DNA of 64,000 bases. Origin: Planctomycetota bacterium. Its GTDB lineage: Bacteria > Planctomycetota > Brocadiia > CAIUPP01. Every line of letters begins with the position of its first letter. Position 1 is the stretch's first letter. The position numbers and the translations under genes were made by a program. Where the stretch lies: the NCBI GenBank assembly GCA_022705425.1, contig JAKJEM010000007.1:43971-107970 (forward strand), written 5' to 3'. Below are positions 9,233 to 16,695 of the stretch, piece after piece. The notes under the pieces are model-generated. The model did not search any database. It was not told the DNA's origin and saw only the letters and a list, made by a program, of their open reading frames with translations.

Positions 9233-11524
9233 TTACTCGAAGGCGACCTCGGCGAACATGACGGCGCGGGCGTAGGCGTCGGCAGTGAGGCACCACGTGA
9301 CGCCGTACACAAGCGCGTTCTGGGCGGGGTCGGGCTTGAACTCGCTCCGCGCAACGAGCATCCCCCACTTCGTTCCCGGCACGGCAACGGCGCCCAGGTA
9401 CTCGAAGGGAATGGCGAGTTCATAGACGTAGCGGTCGGCGGCCTTGGTGACGGCGTGGCGCACGCGGTCGGCGGCGGCGGCGTTGCGGCTGCTGTTGACG
9501 AAGATGTTGTTGCTCTTCAGGTAGAAGGAGCGCTCGGCGGTGGCCTTGTCGAGGTTGGTGTCGAAGAAGACCTGAAGATTGTCGCTGCGCCAGGAGTTGT
9601 CGGGGGTCTCGACGAAGTCGCGCCCGGGGCGCAGGGGACACTCGACCGCCAGATAGAGGTGGCGCGCGTCGTAGCCGACATGGGCCCGCGTGCCGGCGGG
9701 GTCTGGGTCGCCCTTCTGGAAGAGGAAGAAGGTGTCCACGCGGGCGGCCCTGCGCCAGGCGGGATCGTCGAGTCCGCGTCCGATGGCGGGAGCTTCGATC
9801 TGCGGGATCCGGTACTGGCGGAAGCTGGCGTTGCGGACCTTGCGCCAGTATTCCCCGCGCACCTGCGCAAGGTAGTGATCAAGGTCGGCCAGGAGCCGCC
9901 GGTCGCGCAGGGAGGGGCGAGCCCGGTCGAGGAGGGCTTGCAGGCGGGCCGTCTCGGCGTCGAAGGCGCGGGAGACCTCTTCGGGGGTCATCTTCTCGCT
10001 GCCGGGGACGGGCATCTCGCGGTCGGGGTTTCCGAGCCAGCGCGACGCGAAGGGCGCAACGAACTGCGTCATCGGTTCGTAGGCCTGCGGCCCGGCGTGC
10101 TCCAGGAGCGCGCGGGAAATCGAACGGCGCGGGTCGTACGCAGCGCTGTTCCAGGCGTAGTCGGCGGCGGTCAGGCAGGCCACCTGGGCGACGGCGTAGC
10201 CGTCCACGCGGCTGGTGATGTGCTCCGGGGAGAGCATGAAGATGTCTATCTCCGTCGCGAGGTCCGGCGCGCGCCCGCGCACGGGGCCGAACTCGAGATG
10301 CCACGCGCTGTTGGCGGAGCCGGGCCAGTTGTCGTAGAAGAGGCCGTTGCGCAGGCCGAAGGGGGCGGCGAACTCGCGCGCCTGCCGGGCGGTGGCCTCG
10401 GCGGCGACGAGGGTGGGGCCGACCCACTGCATCTTGACGGCGGGGTTGAGTCCGGCCTCGCGCAGCGCGCGCGCGTCGGCCTCGCGCCCGGCCAGATGGC
10501 TCGAGGCATACCGCTGATGGCAGAGGTAGAGGTCCAGCCCCTTCTCCTTGCGCTGCAAGGCGTCGTACACGGCGTTAATGAAGGCGGCCTGCGCCTTGGG
10601 ATAGGCGTCATAGCGGGCGGCGGTCTCGGGGGTCAGTTCGCTGCGCTGGTCGTCGAAGCTGAGGGCAAACAGGCGGAAGCCGGCGTCGTACCATTCCTCG
10701 TACATCGTCCGGACGCGCGTCACGCCGGCCTCGGTGGCGTCCAGCACGTGACCGGGGTTGTAGCTGATGATCGGGTGCAGGAAGCGCGCCCGGAAGACAG
10801 AGAGCGTCTTGGCGGCATCGGCGCGGGCGGCGTCCTTCTCGGGGCCGTCCGGCAGCAGCGGGTACCGCTGCCAGCGTCCCTCGCGCGAGAAGAGCCACAC
10901 CAGGTTCATCTTCCAGGCGGGCATCCACTGCGGCCAGCCGACCTGGCGTTTGATGCCGCGATAGCGGAAGGCGGGCCAGTCGCGGACGACCATCTCGGGC
11001 AGAGTCCAGCCCTCGGCGTGCGCTCGGAGAATCTGCCGGAGGGACTGGACGGCGTAGAAGTCCCCCGCTTCTGTCCGGCCGGAGAGGATGATGCGGGGGC
11101 GGCCGGCAGCGTCGCGTCCGACGGCCAGGAGATAGGCTTCGGGGCTGTCGGCCTCGGGCGGGAGAGCCAGGCGCGCTTCGTCCAGCGCGCGCGCAACGGC
11201 CCGGTTCTCCAAGGGCGACCCGACCAGGATGCATCCGGCAGCCTCGGGCAAGGGCGCGTCGGCGTCGCGCGCCACGCGGACGACGGACAGCTTATCGCCG
11301 AAGAGACCGGCCAACTCGGAGGCTACCGTGGGCCACGCGTGACTTGCCGGCAGGAGAGCCGTCAGCCCGCGCGCCGGCAGACGGACGTCGCCGGGGCCGA
11401 ACTCGATGCGTTGGGGTTCTGGAATGATCGGGTGTCGCGCCAGGTCCGCGAGGGGGAGCATCTCTTCTCCTTGGGCCGTTGCCAGGAAGACCAGTCCGCA
11501 CAGCGCCGGAATCCATCGGTTCAT
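9233..11524 (-). CDS. Secreted GH84-like beta-N-acetylglucosaminidase-type protein
   Basis: A 763-residue exported protein with a clear signal peptide (MNRWIPALCGLVFLATAQG). Residues ~35-180 match the GH20b/zincin-like domain (IIPEPQRIEF, FYAVQSLRQIL). The barrel begins at DWPAFRYRGIKRQVG and has FALSFDDQRSEL, whose D291-D292 corresponds to the GH84 catalytic Asp pair, though the next residue is Gln rather than the usual Ile/Val. DYAWNSAAYDPRRS follows, a GH84 hallmark. The last ~190 residues form a CBM9-like sugar-binding domain (GLDDPAWRRAARVDTFFLF, YELAIPFEYLGA). It is a paralogue of the 4703-7636 gene without the LamG domain. The target may be an N-acetylhexosamine glycan; exact activity unknown. 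Confidence 0.82.
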   Translation of the reverse strand: MNRWIPALCGLVFLATAQGEEMLPLADLARHPIIPEPQRIEFGPGDVRLPARGLTALLPASHAWPTVASELAGLFGDKLSVVRVARDADAPLPEAAGCILVGSPLENRAVARALDEARLALPPEADSPEAYLLAVGRDAAGRPRIILSGRTEAGDFYAVQSLRQILRAHAEGWTLPEMVVRDWPAFRYRGIKRQVGWPQWMPAWKMNLVWLFSREGRWQRYPLLPDGPEKDAARADAAKTLSVFRARFLHPIISYNPGHVLDATEAGVTRVRTMYEEWYDAGFRLFALSFDDQRSELTPETAARYDAYPKAQAAFINAVYDALQRKEKGLDLYLCHQRYASSHLAGREADARALREAGLNPAVKMQWVGPTLVAAEATARQAREFAAPFGLRNGLFYDNWPGSANSAWHLEFGPVRGRAPDLATEIDIFMLSPEHITSRVDGYAVAQVACLTAADYAWNSAAYDPRRSISRALLEHAGPQAYEPMTQFVAPFASRWLGNPDREMPVPGSEKMTPEEVSRAFDAETARLQALLDRARPSLRDRRLLADLDHYLAQVRGEYWRKVRNASFRQYRIPQIEAPAIGRGLDDPAWRRAARVDTFFLFQKGDPDPAGTRAHVGYDARHLYLAVECPLRPGRDFVETPDNSWRSDNLQVFFDTNLDKATAERSFYLKSNNIFVNSSRNAAAADRVRHAVTKAADRYVYELAIPFEYLGAVAVPGTKWGMLVARSEFKPDPAQNALVYGVTWCLTADAYARAVMFAEVAFE

Positions 11525-11580
11525 GCCGTTTCTCCGGGAGGAAGGGACGTCTTGCCGCCTTGCGGGCCGGGACGCAGGCG

Positions 11581-11586
11581 ATTATA
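11581..11586 (-). promoter_or_regulatory. Candidate -10 box (TATAAT) of the second GH84-like gene
   Basis: A perfect TATAAT on the minus strand, 57 bases upstream of ATG 11524. No convincing -35 is seen at 16-18 bases, so the promoter may need an activator. Confidence 0.4.
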
Positions 11587-11693
11587 CCTTGCAGGCGCGC
11601 GGGATGCACTCCCCCCGATCGCTCCCGCGCGTCTCCTCCCTTCCGCCCCCCAGGAGAGCCGCCGAACCGCTTCGAGGATTCTTCGGCGGGGGG

Positions 11694-11722
11694 TTGACGC
11701 GGACCGGAAGAGCGCCTAGAAT
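11694..11722 (+). promoter_or_regulatory. Promoter of pseudopilin 3 (TTGACG-17-TAGAAT)
   Basis: TTGACG (11694-11699) and TAGAAT (11717-11722) with a 17-base spacer, about 60 bases before ATG 11781. The transcribed leader shares TAGGCTA with that of pseudopilin 2 (7727-7733 and 11733-11739) at almost the same distance from the -10 box. Confidence 0.7.
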
Positions 11723-11780
11723 GCATATACACTAGGCTATTCTGCCCGCCGTTCTACCCTCTTTGTTGAGGAGTGCGACC

Positions 11781-13088
11781 ATGGTGAGGCGCTGTCTGCG
11801 AGCATTCACGCTCATCGAGCTGCTGGTCGTCATCGCCATCATCGCCATCCTGGCGGCCATGCTCCTGCCCGCGCTGGCGAGCGCGCGGGAAAAGGCGCGG
11901 CGCAGCTCCTGCTTGAACAACCTCAACCAGATGGGCAAGGCGATCGAGAGCTACCTGGGCGACTACGGGCAGTACTATCCTTGCAGCCCGGCCTGGGGGG
12001 CGGTGACGGGCGGGGCCGGGAGCCAGTACGAGTACAAGCCCGACGGCGCCGGCGTGACGCGGTCCGGCGGCGATACCCGAATCACCCTCTGGTTCAACAA
12101 CGATTACAGCGGAGCCCAGAACCAGGAGTATGTCCACGGCGTCTTTGCGCGGGGGCGCAAACTCCTGGGGACGGCCGCCGCCTGGGCGTCGGGACAGGTG
12201 AACGCCGCCCCGGTGGGCGTCGGGATGCTCGTCTCGGCGGGCTATCTGCCCAGCTTCCAGGTCTTCTACTGCCCCACCGGCAGCGTGATGGACGGCGACA
12301 TACGGATTCCCAATACCGGCCACCGCCGCTACTTCAAGGGCACCACCGTGCAGGGGAACAACAACTGGATCTTCACGAACATCAATCACGGAAAGGACCT
12401 GGGCGGCTATGACGCTCTATCGCTGCTTTTCGGCGACTGGAGCCGCATCCCGAACGCCGGGACGTACGCCAACCCGAACGTCGCCTCCGATGGTTACGGC
12501 CGCGCCATCGCCGGCTCCTACGCCTACCGGAATCAGCCGACGATGCTGACCGGCGTTGCGAGCTGTCCTTACGGTCGGTGGGACAACGGCGACTATGCCT
12601 ACCAGGACACGCAGACCCTCGGACGCTACAACTCGGCCAAGGGGCCGGGCGTTGTCCGGTACAAGGAAGAGAACCCCACCTGCGCGCGCAAGACCAGCAA
12701 GCTCATAGGCGACCGCGCCCTGTTGAGCGACCGCTTCGGCGCCCCGGCGCGCACGAATAGTGCCGCCCAGCGGGCGGAAATCTTCCCCGGCGACGGCGCC
12801 CTGGCTCACCTCGAAGGGTACAACGTCCTCTTCGGCGACCAGCACGCCGCCTGGCTGGGCGACCCCGAGCAACGCATGGCCTGGGCCGACCAGACCGGTT
12901 TCCCCTACGGCAAGGACGTCCTGGGCAGCGGCACGCAGTGGAGCGAAGTGGTCGGCACGAACAACCAGTTCACCGCCGTCAGCAACGGTATCCGGTGGTG
13001 GCTTCGCTTCGACCAGATGGCCGGCGTTGACGCGGACGTGCCGATGAAGTACGGCTTCACGATCAACGCCTCGGGCTGGTGGGAATGA
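11781..13088 (+). CDS. Pseudopilin-like protein 3 (altered H-X9-DG)
   Basis: A 435-residue protein: MVRRCLRA leader, FTLIELLVV prepilin motif, the shared [14 protein letters not shown] segment, then [25 protein letters not shown]. The C-terminal motif reads [12 protein letters not shown], so the usual Gly of DG is Gln. ATG 11781 is preferred over the upstream TTG (11763) because TTGAGGAG lies just before it. Monocistronic with its own promoter and convergent with the GH63-like gene 13 bases downstream. The ectodomain aligns by eye with pseudopilin 2 in several blocks (VGMLV--GYLP--Q-FYCPT and SLLFGDWS versus ALLSGDWS), so these two are closer relatives. Confidence 0.88.
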   Translation: MVRRCLRAFTLIELLVVIAIIAILAAMLLPALASAREKARRSSCLNNLNQMGKAIESYLGDYGQYYPCSPAWGAVTGGAGSQYEYKPDGAGVTRSGGDTRITLWFNNDYSGAQNQEYVHGVFARGRKLLGTAAAWASGQVNAAPVGVGMLVSAGYLPSFQVFYCPTGSVMDGDIRIPNTGHRRYFKGTTVQGNNNWIFTNINHGKDLGGYDALSLLFGDWSRIPNAGTYANPNVASDGYGRAIAGSYAYRNQPTMLTGVASCPYGRWDNGDYAYQDTQTLGRYNSAKGPGVVRYKEENPTCARKTSKLIGDRALLSDRFGAPARTNSAAQRAEIFPGDGALAHLEGYNVLFGDQHAAWLGDPEQRMAWADQTGFPYGKDVLGSGTQWSEVVGTNNQFTAVSNGIRWWLRFDQMAGVDADVPMKYGFTINASGWWE

Positions 13089-13101
13089 GCGGGCGCGCCG
13101 G

Positions 13102-14346
13102 TCACTCGAAGAGCGGATCGAGCGGCCAGCGCTCCGCCCGCACCTCCTCGTGCAGCGTGTCGGCCAGCAGGTTCCAACTGGCGAAGTGGCGGCAGTAGAG
13201 GGGCGCGCCGGTATCGCCGTCGAAGTTCTCCGCGAAGGATCCGACCTGCCGGAGGGAGTTCGCCAGGACCCGGACCGCGCGCCCGGCGACATCGCGCGCG
13301 GCGCGGGGGCAATCGTAGTGCCGCAGCGCGTGCGCCATGAAGTAGCAGAGCGGAATCCACACGGGCCCCTGCCAGTTCGAGTTCGTCATCCGGTCGTGCG
13401 GGCCGTAGCGCGGCGGGTTGCCCCAGACGGCGTTGTTGTAGTACTCGCTGGCGCGCGAGAGACTGCGGATGCCCCAGGGGCTGAGGAAGTGCTCGGGGTT
13501 GAGGACGTAGCGCTCGATCATCCGGCGCGCGCGGTCGGGCGGAGCGATGCGGGCATAAAGCGGGATCAGGTTCGAGCAGCTCTGAAAGGCGAAGCGCCCC
13601 ACCGTGTCCACGAAGGCGTCCCCCAGGCTGAACCGGCTCCGCCCGGCGCAGAGGTCGTAGGCGGCGTAGGAGCCGGCCTCCTCGTTCCAGAGCAGGGCGT
13701 TCACCGCCCGCGCCAGGGTGCGGGCCCGCGCGCGGAAGGTGCGCTGCCGCGCCCCCTCCCCGGCCAGGGCGGCCAGCCGGGCGCCGGCCAGATACTCGAG
13801 GCACATCCAGGCGTTCACGTCCGCCGGGACGATCGTGTCCGGCGGGTGGAAGGTCGTCGCCGCATCGTTGTCGAAACCGCTCATGTAGGCCAGCGGCCAA
13901 CGGAAGAGCCCGTGCGGCGCGCGCCAGCGCTCCTCATAGTACTGAAGCAGGCGGAGCAGCCCCGGAAAGGTCTCGCGCGCCCAGGCCGTGTCGCCGGTCC
14001 AATGGACGTACAGAAAGGCCGATTGCGTCAGGAAGGGCTGCGCGTGGAAGGGCGGGCGCACGTGGCTTGGACCGTGCGCGGCCGAGACGGTGCTCGGGGT
14101 GAACCCGGAGGGCGTCTGATGGTGGAGCAGGTTCTCGACCAGGTACCGCAGGTACTCCGGACGTCCCCCGGCGGCGAAGCGAAGGCTCATGTGGAAGTGG
14201 TCCCAGCAGTACACCGTCTCCGGATAGAACTTGCCGAAGGAGGGAACGAGAAAGGGGCGGATCAGGTGTCCGCGCGGCGGCTGTTCCACGCGGGGCATGA
14301 TCTCGCGAATGTGGTTGCGGACGGCGCACAGGTCGGATATTGACAT
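13102..14346 (-). CDS. GH63/MGH1-like alpha-glycosidase
   Basis: A 414-residue protein with the (alpha/alpha)6 fold signature of GH63/mannosylglycerate-hydrolase-like and trehalase-like enzymes. It has YCWDHFHMSL near residue 50, MSGFDND, a VPADVNAWMCLE helix, LLWNEEAGSYAAYD, the WGIRSLS segment, NSNWQGPVWIP, and the C-terminal GSFAENFDGDTGAP block with the likely catalytic acid region. No signal peptide, so it is probably cytoplasmic. ATG 14346 has GGAGG ten bases upstream; a longer reading to 14433 lacks this. It is transcribed divergently from a uroporphyrinogen-decarboxylase-like gene. Substrate unknown. Confidence 0.8.
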   Translation of the reverse strand: MSISDLCAVRNHIREIMPRVEQPPRGHLIRPFLVPSFGKFYPETVYCWDHFHMSLRFAAGGRPEYLRYLVENLLHHQTPSGFTPSTVSAAHGPSHVRPPFHAQPFLTQSAFLYVHWTGDTAWARETFPGLLRLLQYYEERWRAPHGLFRWPLAYMSGFDNDAATTFHPPDTIVPADVNAWMCLEYLAGARLAALAGEGARQRTFRARARTLARAVNALLWNEEAGSYAAYDLCAGRSRFSLGDAFVDTVGRFAFQSCSNLIPLYARIAPPDRARRMIERYVLNPEHFLSPWGIRSLSRASEYYNNAVWGNPPRYGPHDRMTNSNWQGPVWIPLCYFMAHALRHYDCPRAARDVAGRAVRVLANSLRQVGSFAENFDGDTGAPLYCRHFASWNLLADTLHEEVRAERWPLDPLFE

Positions 14347-14361
14347 GCGGTGAAGCCTCCA

Positions 14362-14390
14362 TTGACGCCCCCGGCGGCCATCGGTATAGT
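14362..14390 (+). promoter_or_regulatory. Promoter of the URO-D-like gene (TTGACG-17-TATAGT)
   Basis: TTGACG (14362-14367) and TATAGT (14385-14390), 17-base spacer. The predicted start near 14397 gives an untranslated leader of about 110 bases before ATG 14506. It faces the opposite-strand promoter at 14404-14433. Confidence 0.65.
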
Positions 14391-14403
14391 GCAATCGCGC
14401 GGT

Positions 14404-14433
14404 ACTGTACAGCCGCCTCTTGCGCGGTGTCAA
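14404..14433 (-). promoter_or_regulatory. Promoter of the GH63-like gene (TTGACA-18-TACAGT)
   Basis: On the minus strand TTGACA (14433-14428) and TACAGT (14409-14404) with 18 bases between. Both this and the plus-strand promoter would start near 14397, reading through each other. The 8-base palindrome CTGTACAG (14405-14412) covers its -10 box. Confidence 0.6.
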
Positions 14434-14505
14434 TCAGACGCGGTCGGGGCGGCGAAGCGCGAAAACCGCCGCCTTCACGCGCGCGACACGGGAGACCGAT
14501 CGGCC

Positions 14506-15594
14506 ATGCCCATCAACCGAAAGCAAGTCGTGGCCGACGCTCTGCGCCATCGCGAGACGGCGCATCTGCCCTACACCCTGCGCCTGGGCAGTTTTGTGGA
14601 CGGCGACGACGTCGAGCGGCGGCTCGACGCCTGGTACGGGGGACGGCGCTGGCGCGAGGCGTTGCGCAACTATATCGCGTTCTGCCCCGGCGCCGACGAC
14701 GGCAAGCTCCACCCCAGTCCCGACGGGCTCCAGCGAGACGCTTACGGCGCGCTCTGGCGCATGGACCGCCGGCCCTTCCATCTGGAGGATGCGCCGCTGA
14801 AGTCGCCGTCGCTGCGCGGCTGGCGTCTCCCCGACGCCGACCGGCTCTTTCCCGCCGGATGGGAGCGTGCGGCGCGCGCCTTCCTGCGCGAGAACGGCGA
14901 CACCTTCAACGTGGTCACCATCGGATTCGGTCTCTTCGAGCGGGCCTGGGCGCTGCGCGGTTTCGAGAACTTCCTGATGGACGTTGCCGCCGAGCCGGCC
15001 TTCGCCGCCGACCTGATCGCCGCACTGACGGAGCACCAGTTGCAGCTGCTCGATCGCGTCCTCGAACTGCCGGTGGACGGGATGATGTTCAGCGACGACT
15101 GGGGCGCGCAGCAGGGAACACTCCTCCACCCCGACCGCTGGCGCGCGCTCATCAAACCGAATGCCGCGCGCCTCTACGCCCGCGCCCGCGCCGGGGGCAA
15201 GTTCACCCTGTCGCATTGCTGCGGCTCCGTGGTGGACATCCTCCCCGACGTCATCGAGATCGGCCTCGACGCCCTGGAATCGGTGCAGCCGGAGGCGCGC
15301 GGAATGAACCCCTATGCGTTGAAGGACCGTTTCGGCGATCGGCTGACCTTCTGGGGCGGACTAGGGTCGCAGAGCCTTGTGCCGCACGGCACACCGGGAG
15401 AAGTGCGCGCCGAGGTCCGCCGGCTGGCGGCGCACATGCGCCGGGGCGGAGGGTTCATCCTGTCCACGGCCAAGCCCCTTCAGCCCGAGACGCCGGTCGA
15501 GAACGCCGTGGCGCTCCTCGAGGAGTTCATCGCCCTGGGCGGAGGGGCTCCCGCGCCGCGGGCGCGCGTCTCCGTCGGGAAGAGCGCGCGATGA
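14506..15594 (+). CDS. Uroporphyrinogen decarboxylase-like (URO-D superfamily) protein
   Basis: A 362-residue cytoplasmic protein of the URO-D superfamily: MMFSDDWGAQQG (equivalent of the substrate-side Asp segment), a LSHCCGSVVDILPDVIEIG block matching the HSCG motif, LTFWGGLGSQ and a GGGFILSTAKPLQPETP tail. In Lentisphaerota and Planctomycetota, such paralogues lie beside carbohydrate genes and resemble the methyltransferase branch (MtaA/CmuA-like) more than true HemE. A heme role is unlikely here, since the heme-type genes of the window are far away. ATG 14506 is chosen over in-frame 14350 because GGGAG precedes it and the promoter lies between them. Confidence 0.78.
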   Translation: MPINRKQVVADALRHRETAHLPYTLRLGSFVDGDDVERRLDAWYGGRRWREALRNYIAFCPGADDGKLHPSPDGLQRDAYGALWRMDRRPFHLEDAPLKSPSLRGWRLPDADRLFPAGWERAARAFLRENGDTFNVVTIGFGLFERAWALRGFENFLMDVAAEPAFAADLIAALTEHQLQLLDRVLELPVDGMMFSDDWGAQQGTLLHPDRWRALIKPNAARLYARARAGGKFTLSHCCGSVVDILPDVIEIGLDALESVQPEARGMNPYALKDRFGDRLTFWGGLGSQSLVPHGTPGEVRAEVRRLAAHMRRGGGFILSTAKPLQPETPVENAVALLEEFIALGGGAPAPRARVSVGKSAR

Positions 15595-15658
15595 CCGGGG
15601 ACCTTCCTCGTCCGGCAGGGGCGCAACGGCTCGCGCGCGCGCGCCGGGACTCGCGGCC

Positions 15659-16597
15659 ATGACCGTCTCCCACCGCGCCGAGCTCTGGCTCGGGCGCCTC
15701 CTCTGCGTGGCGGCGGCCGTCCTGTGGTCCAGCGCCGGCCTCTTCATCAAGCGTCTCACGGACCCCGCCGGGGCCGCGTGGTCGGGCTGGCAGGTGGCGG
15801 GAATGCGTTCGCTGATCGCCGGAATCACCCTGCTGGCGCTGGCGCGCCTCTTCGGCCGCCCCGCGAACGACGCCCCCGCCGCCCCTCCAGCGCGCGCGGC
15901 TCTCCTCGACCACCGGAACTGGGTCCTCGGCCTTGTTTACGGCCCCACCCTGCTGACGTATGTGCTCGCGCAGACCTACACCACCACGGCCAACGCCATC
16001 TTCCTCCAGTACACCGCGCCGCTCTACATCCTGTTTCTGTCGGCCTGGTTGCTGCGCGAGAGGCCCGGCATCGGCGACTACCTGACGCTGCCCGCCCTGC
16101 TGGCGGGGATCATCCTGATCCTCTCGGCGGAGCTGACCTTTCGGGAAGGCGCCTTCGGCAACGTCATGGCGTTGATCTCCGGGGTGGGCTATGCCTTCGT
16201 CATCCTGCTCCTGCGCAAGTGGCGCGACGGAAGTCCGCTGGCCGGGATCGCCGCAGGCAATTTCCTTCTGGCGGCGGTGGGGATCGGCGTCGCGTGCGCC
16301 GGACCGCAGGGTCTCGTGCGCCCCGATGCCGCCGCGTGGACGCAGATCGCCTGGCTGGGCGTCTTCCAGATCGGCCTGGCCTACTTCCTCTTCCAGGCGG
16401 CGCTGAAGAGGATCACGGCGGTTGAAGCGGCGCTGCTGACGCTGATCGAGCCGGTCCTGTGTCCGCTGTGGGCGTGGTTGTTCGCGGACGACCGCCCCCC
16501 GTCCGGTTCGCTGATCGGCGGCGCGATCATCCTGGGCGGCCTGATCGTTCACACCCTGTGGAAGGCGCAGATGGAAAAGCGCGACACCGGGAGTTAG
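15659..16597 (+). CDS. EamA/DMT-family transporter
   Basis: A 312-residue inner-membrane protein with about ten hydrophobic helices in two EamA halves. The first opens with AAAVLWSSAGLFIKRLTDP and includes TYVLAQTYTTTANAIFLQY. The second runs through ISGVGYAFVILLLRKW and ends AALLTLIEPVLCPLWAWLF, the typical EamA end motif. These drug/metabolite exporters move small organic compounds; the substrate cannot be read. It lies 64 bases after the URO-D-like gene on the same strand and 98 bases before the rhamnosidase gene, so all three could be one unit. Confidence 0.88.
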   Translation: MTVSHRAELWLGRLLCVAAAVLWSSAGLFIKRLTDPAGAAWSGWQVAGMRSLIAGITLLALARLFGRPANDAPAAPPARAALLDHRNWVLGLVYGPTLLTYVLAQTYTTTANAIFLQYTAPLYILFLSAWLLRERPGIGDYLTLPALLAGIILILSAELTFREGAFGNVMALISGVGYAFVILLLRKWRDGSPLAGIAAGNFLLAAVGIGVACAGPQGLVRPDAAAWTQIAWLGVFQIGLAYFLFQAALKRITAVEAALLTLIEPVLCPLWAWLFADDRPPSGSLIGGAIILGGLIVHTLWKAQMEKRDTGS

Positions 16598-16695
16598 GAT
16601 GACCGGCGACGTCGCTTGCATCTTCGCCGCCCAACGTCCGTGCCGGGCGGGCGGCAGAGGCCGCCGGGGTTTCAGCATTCGGGAAAGGTTCCTCC

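Noticed and set aside
14506-15594. True heme-pathway HemE
   Set aside because: The protein belongs to the URO-D superfamily but lies among sugar genes with its own promoter and resembles the methyltransferase-like branch.
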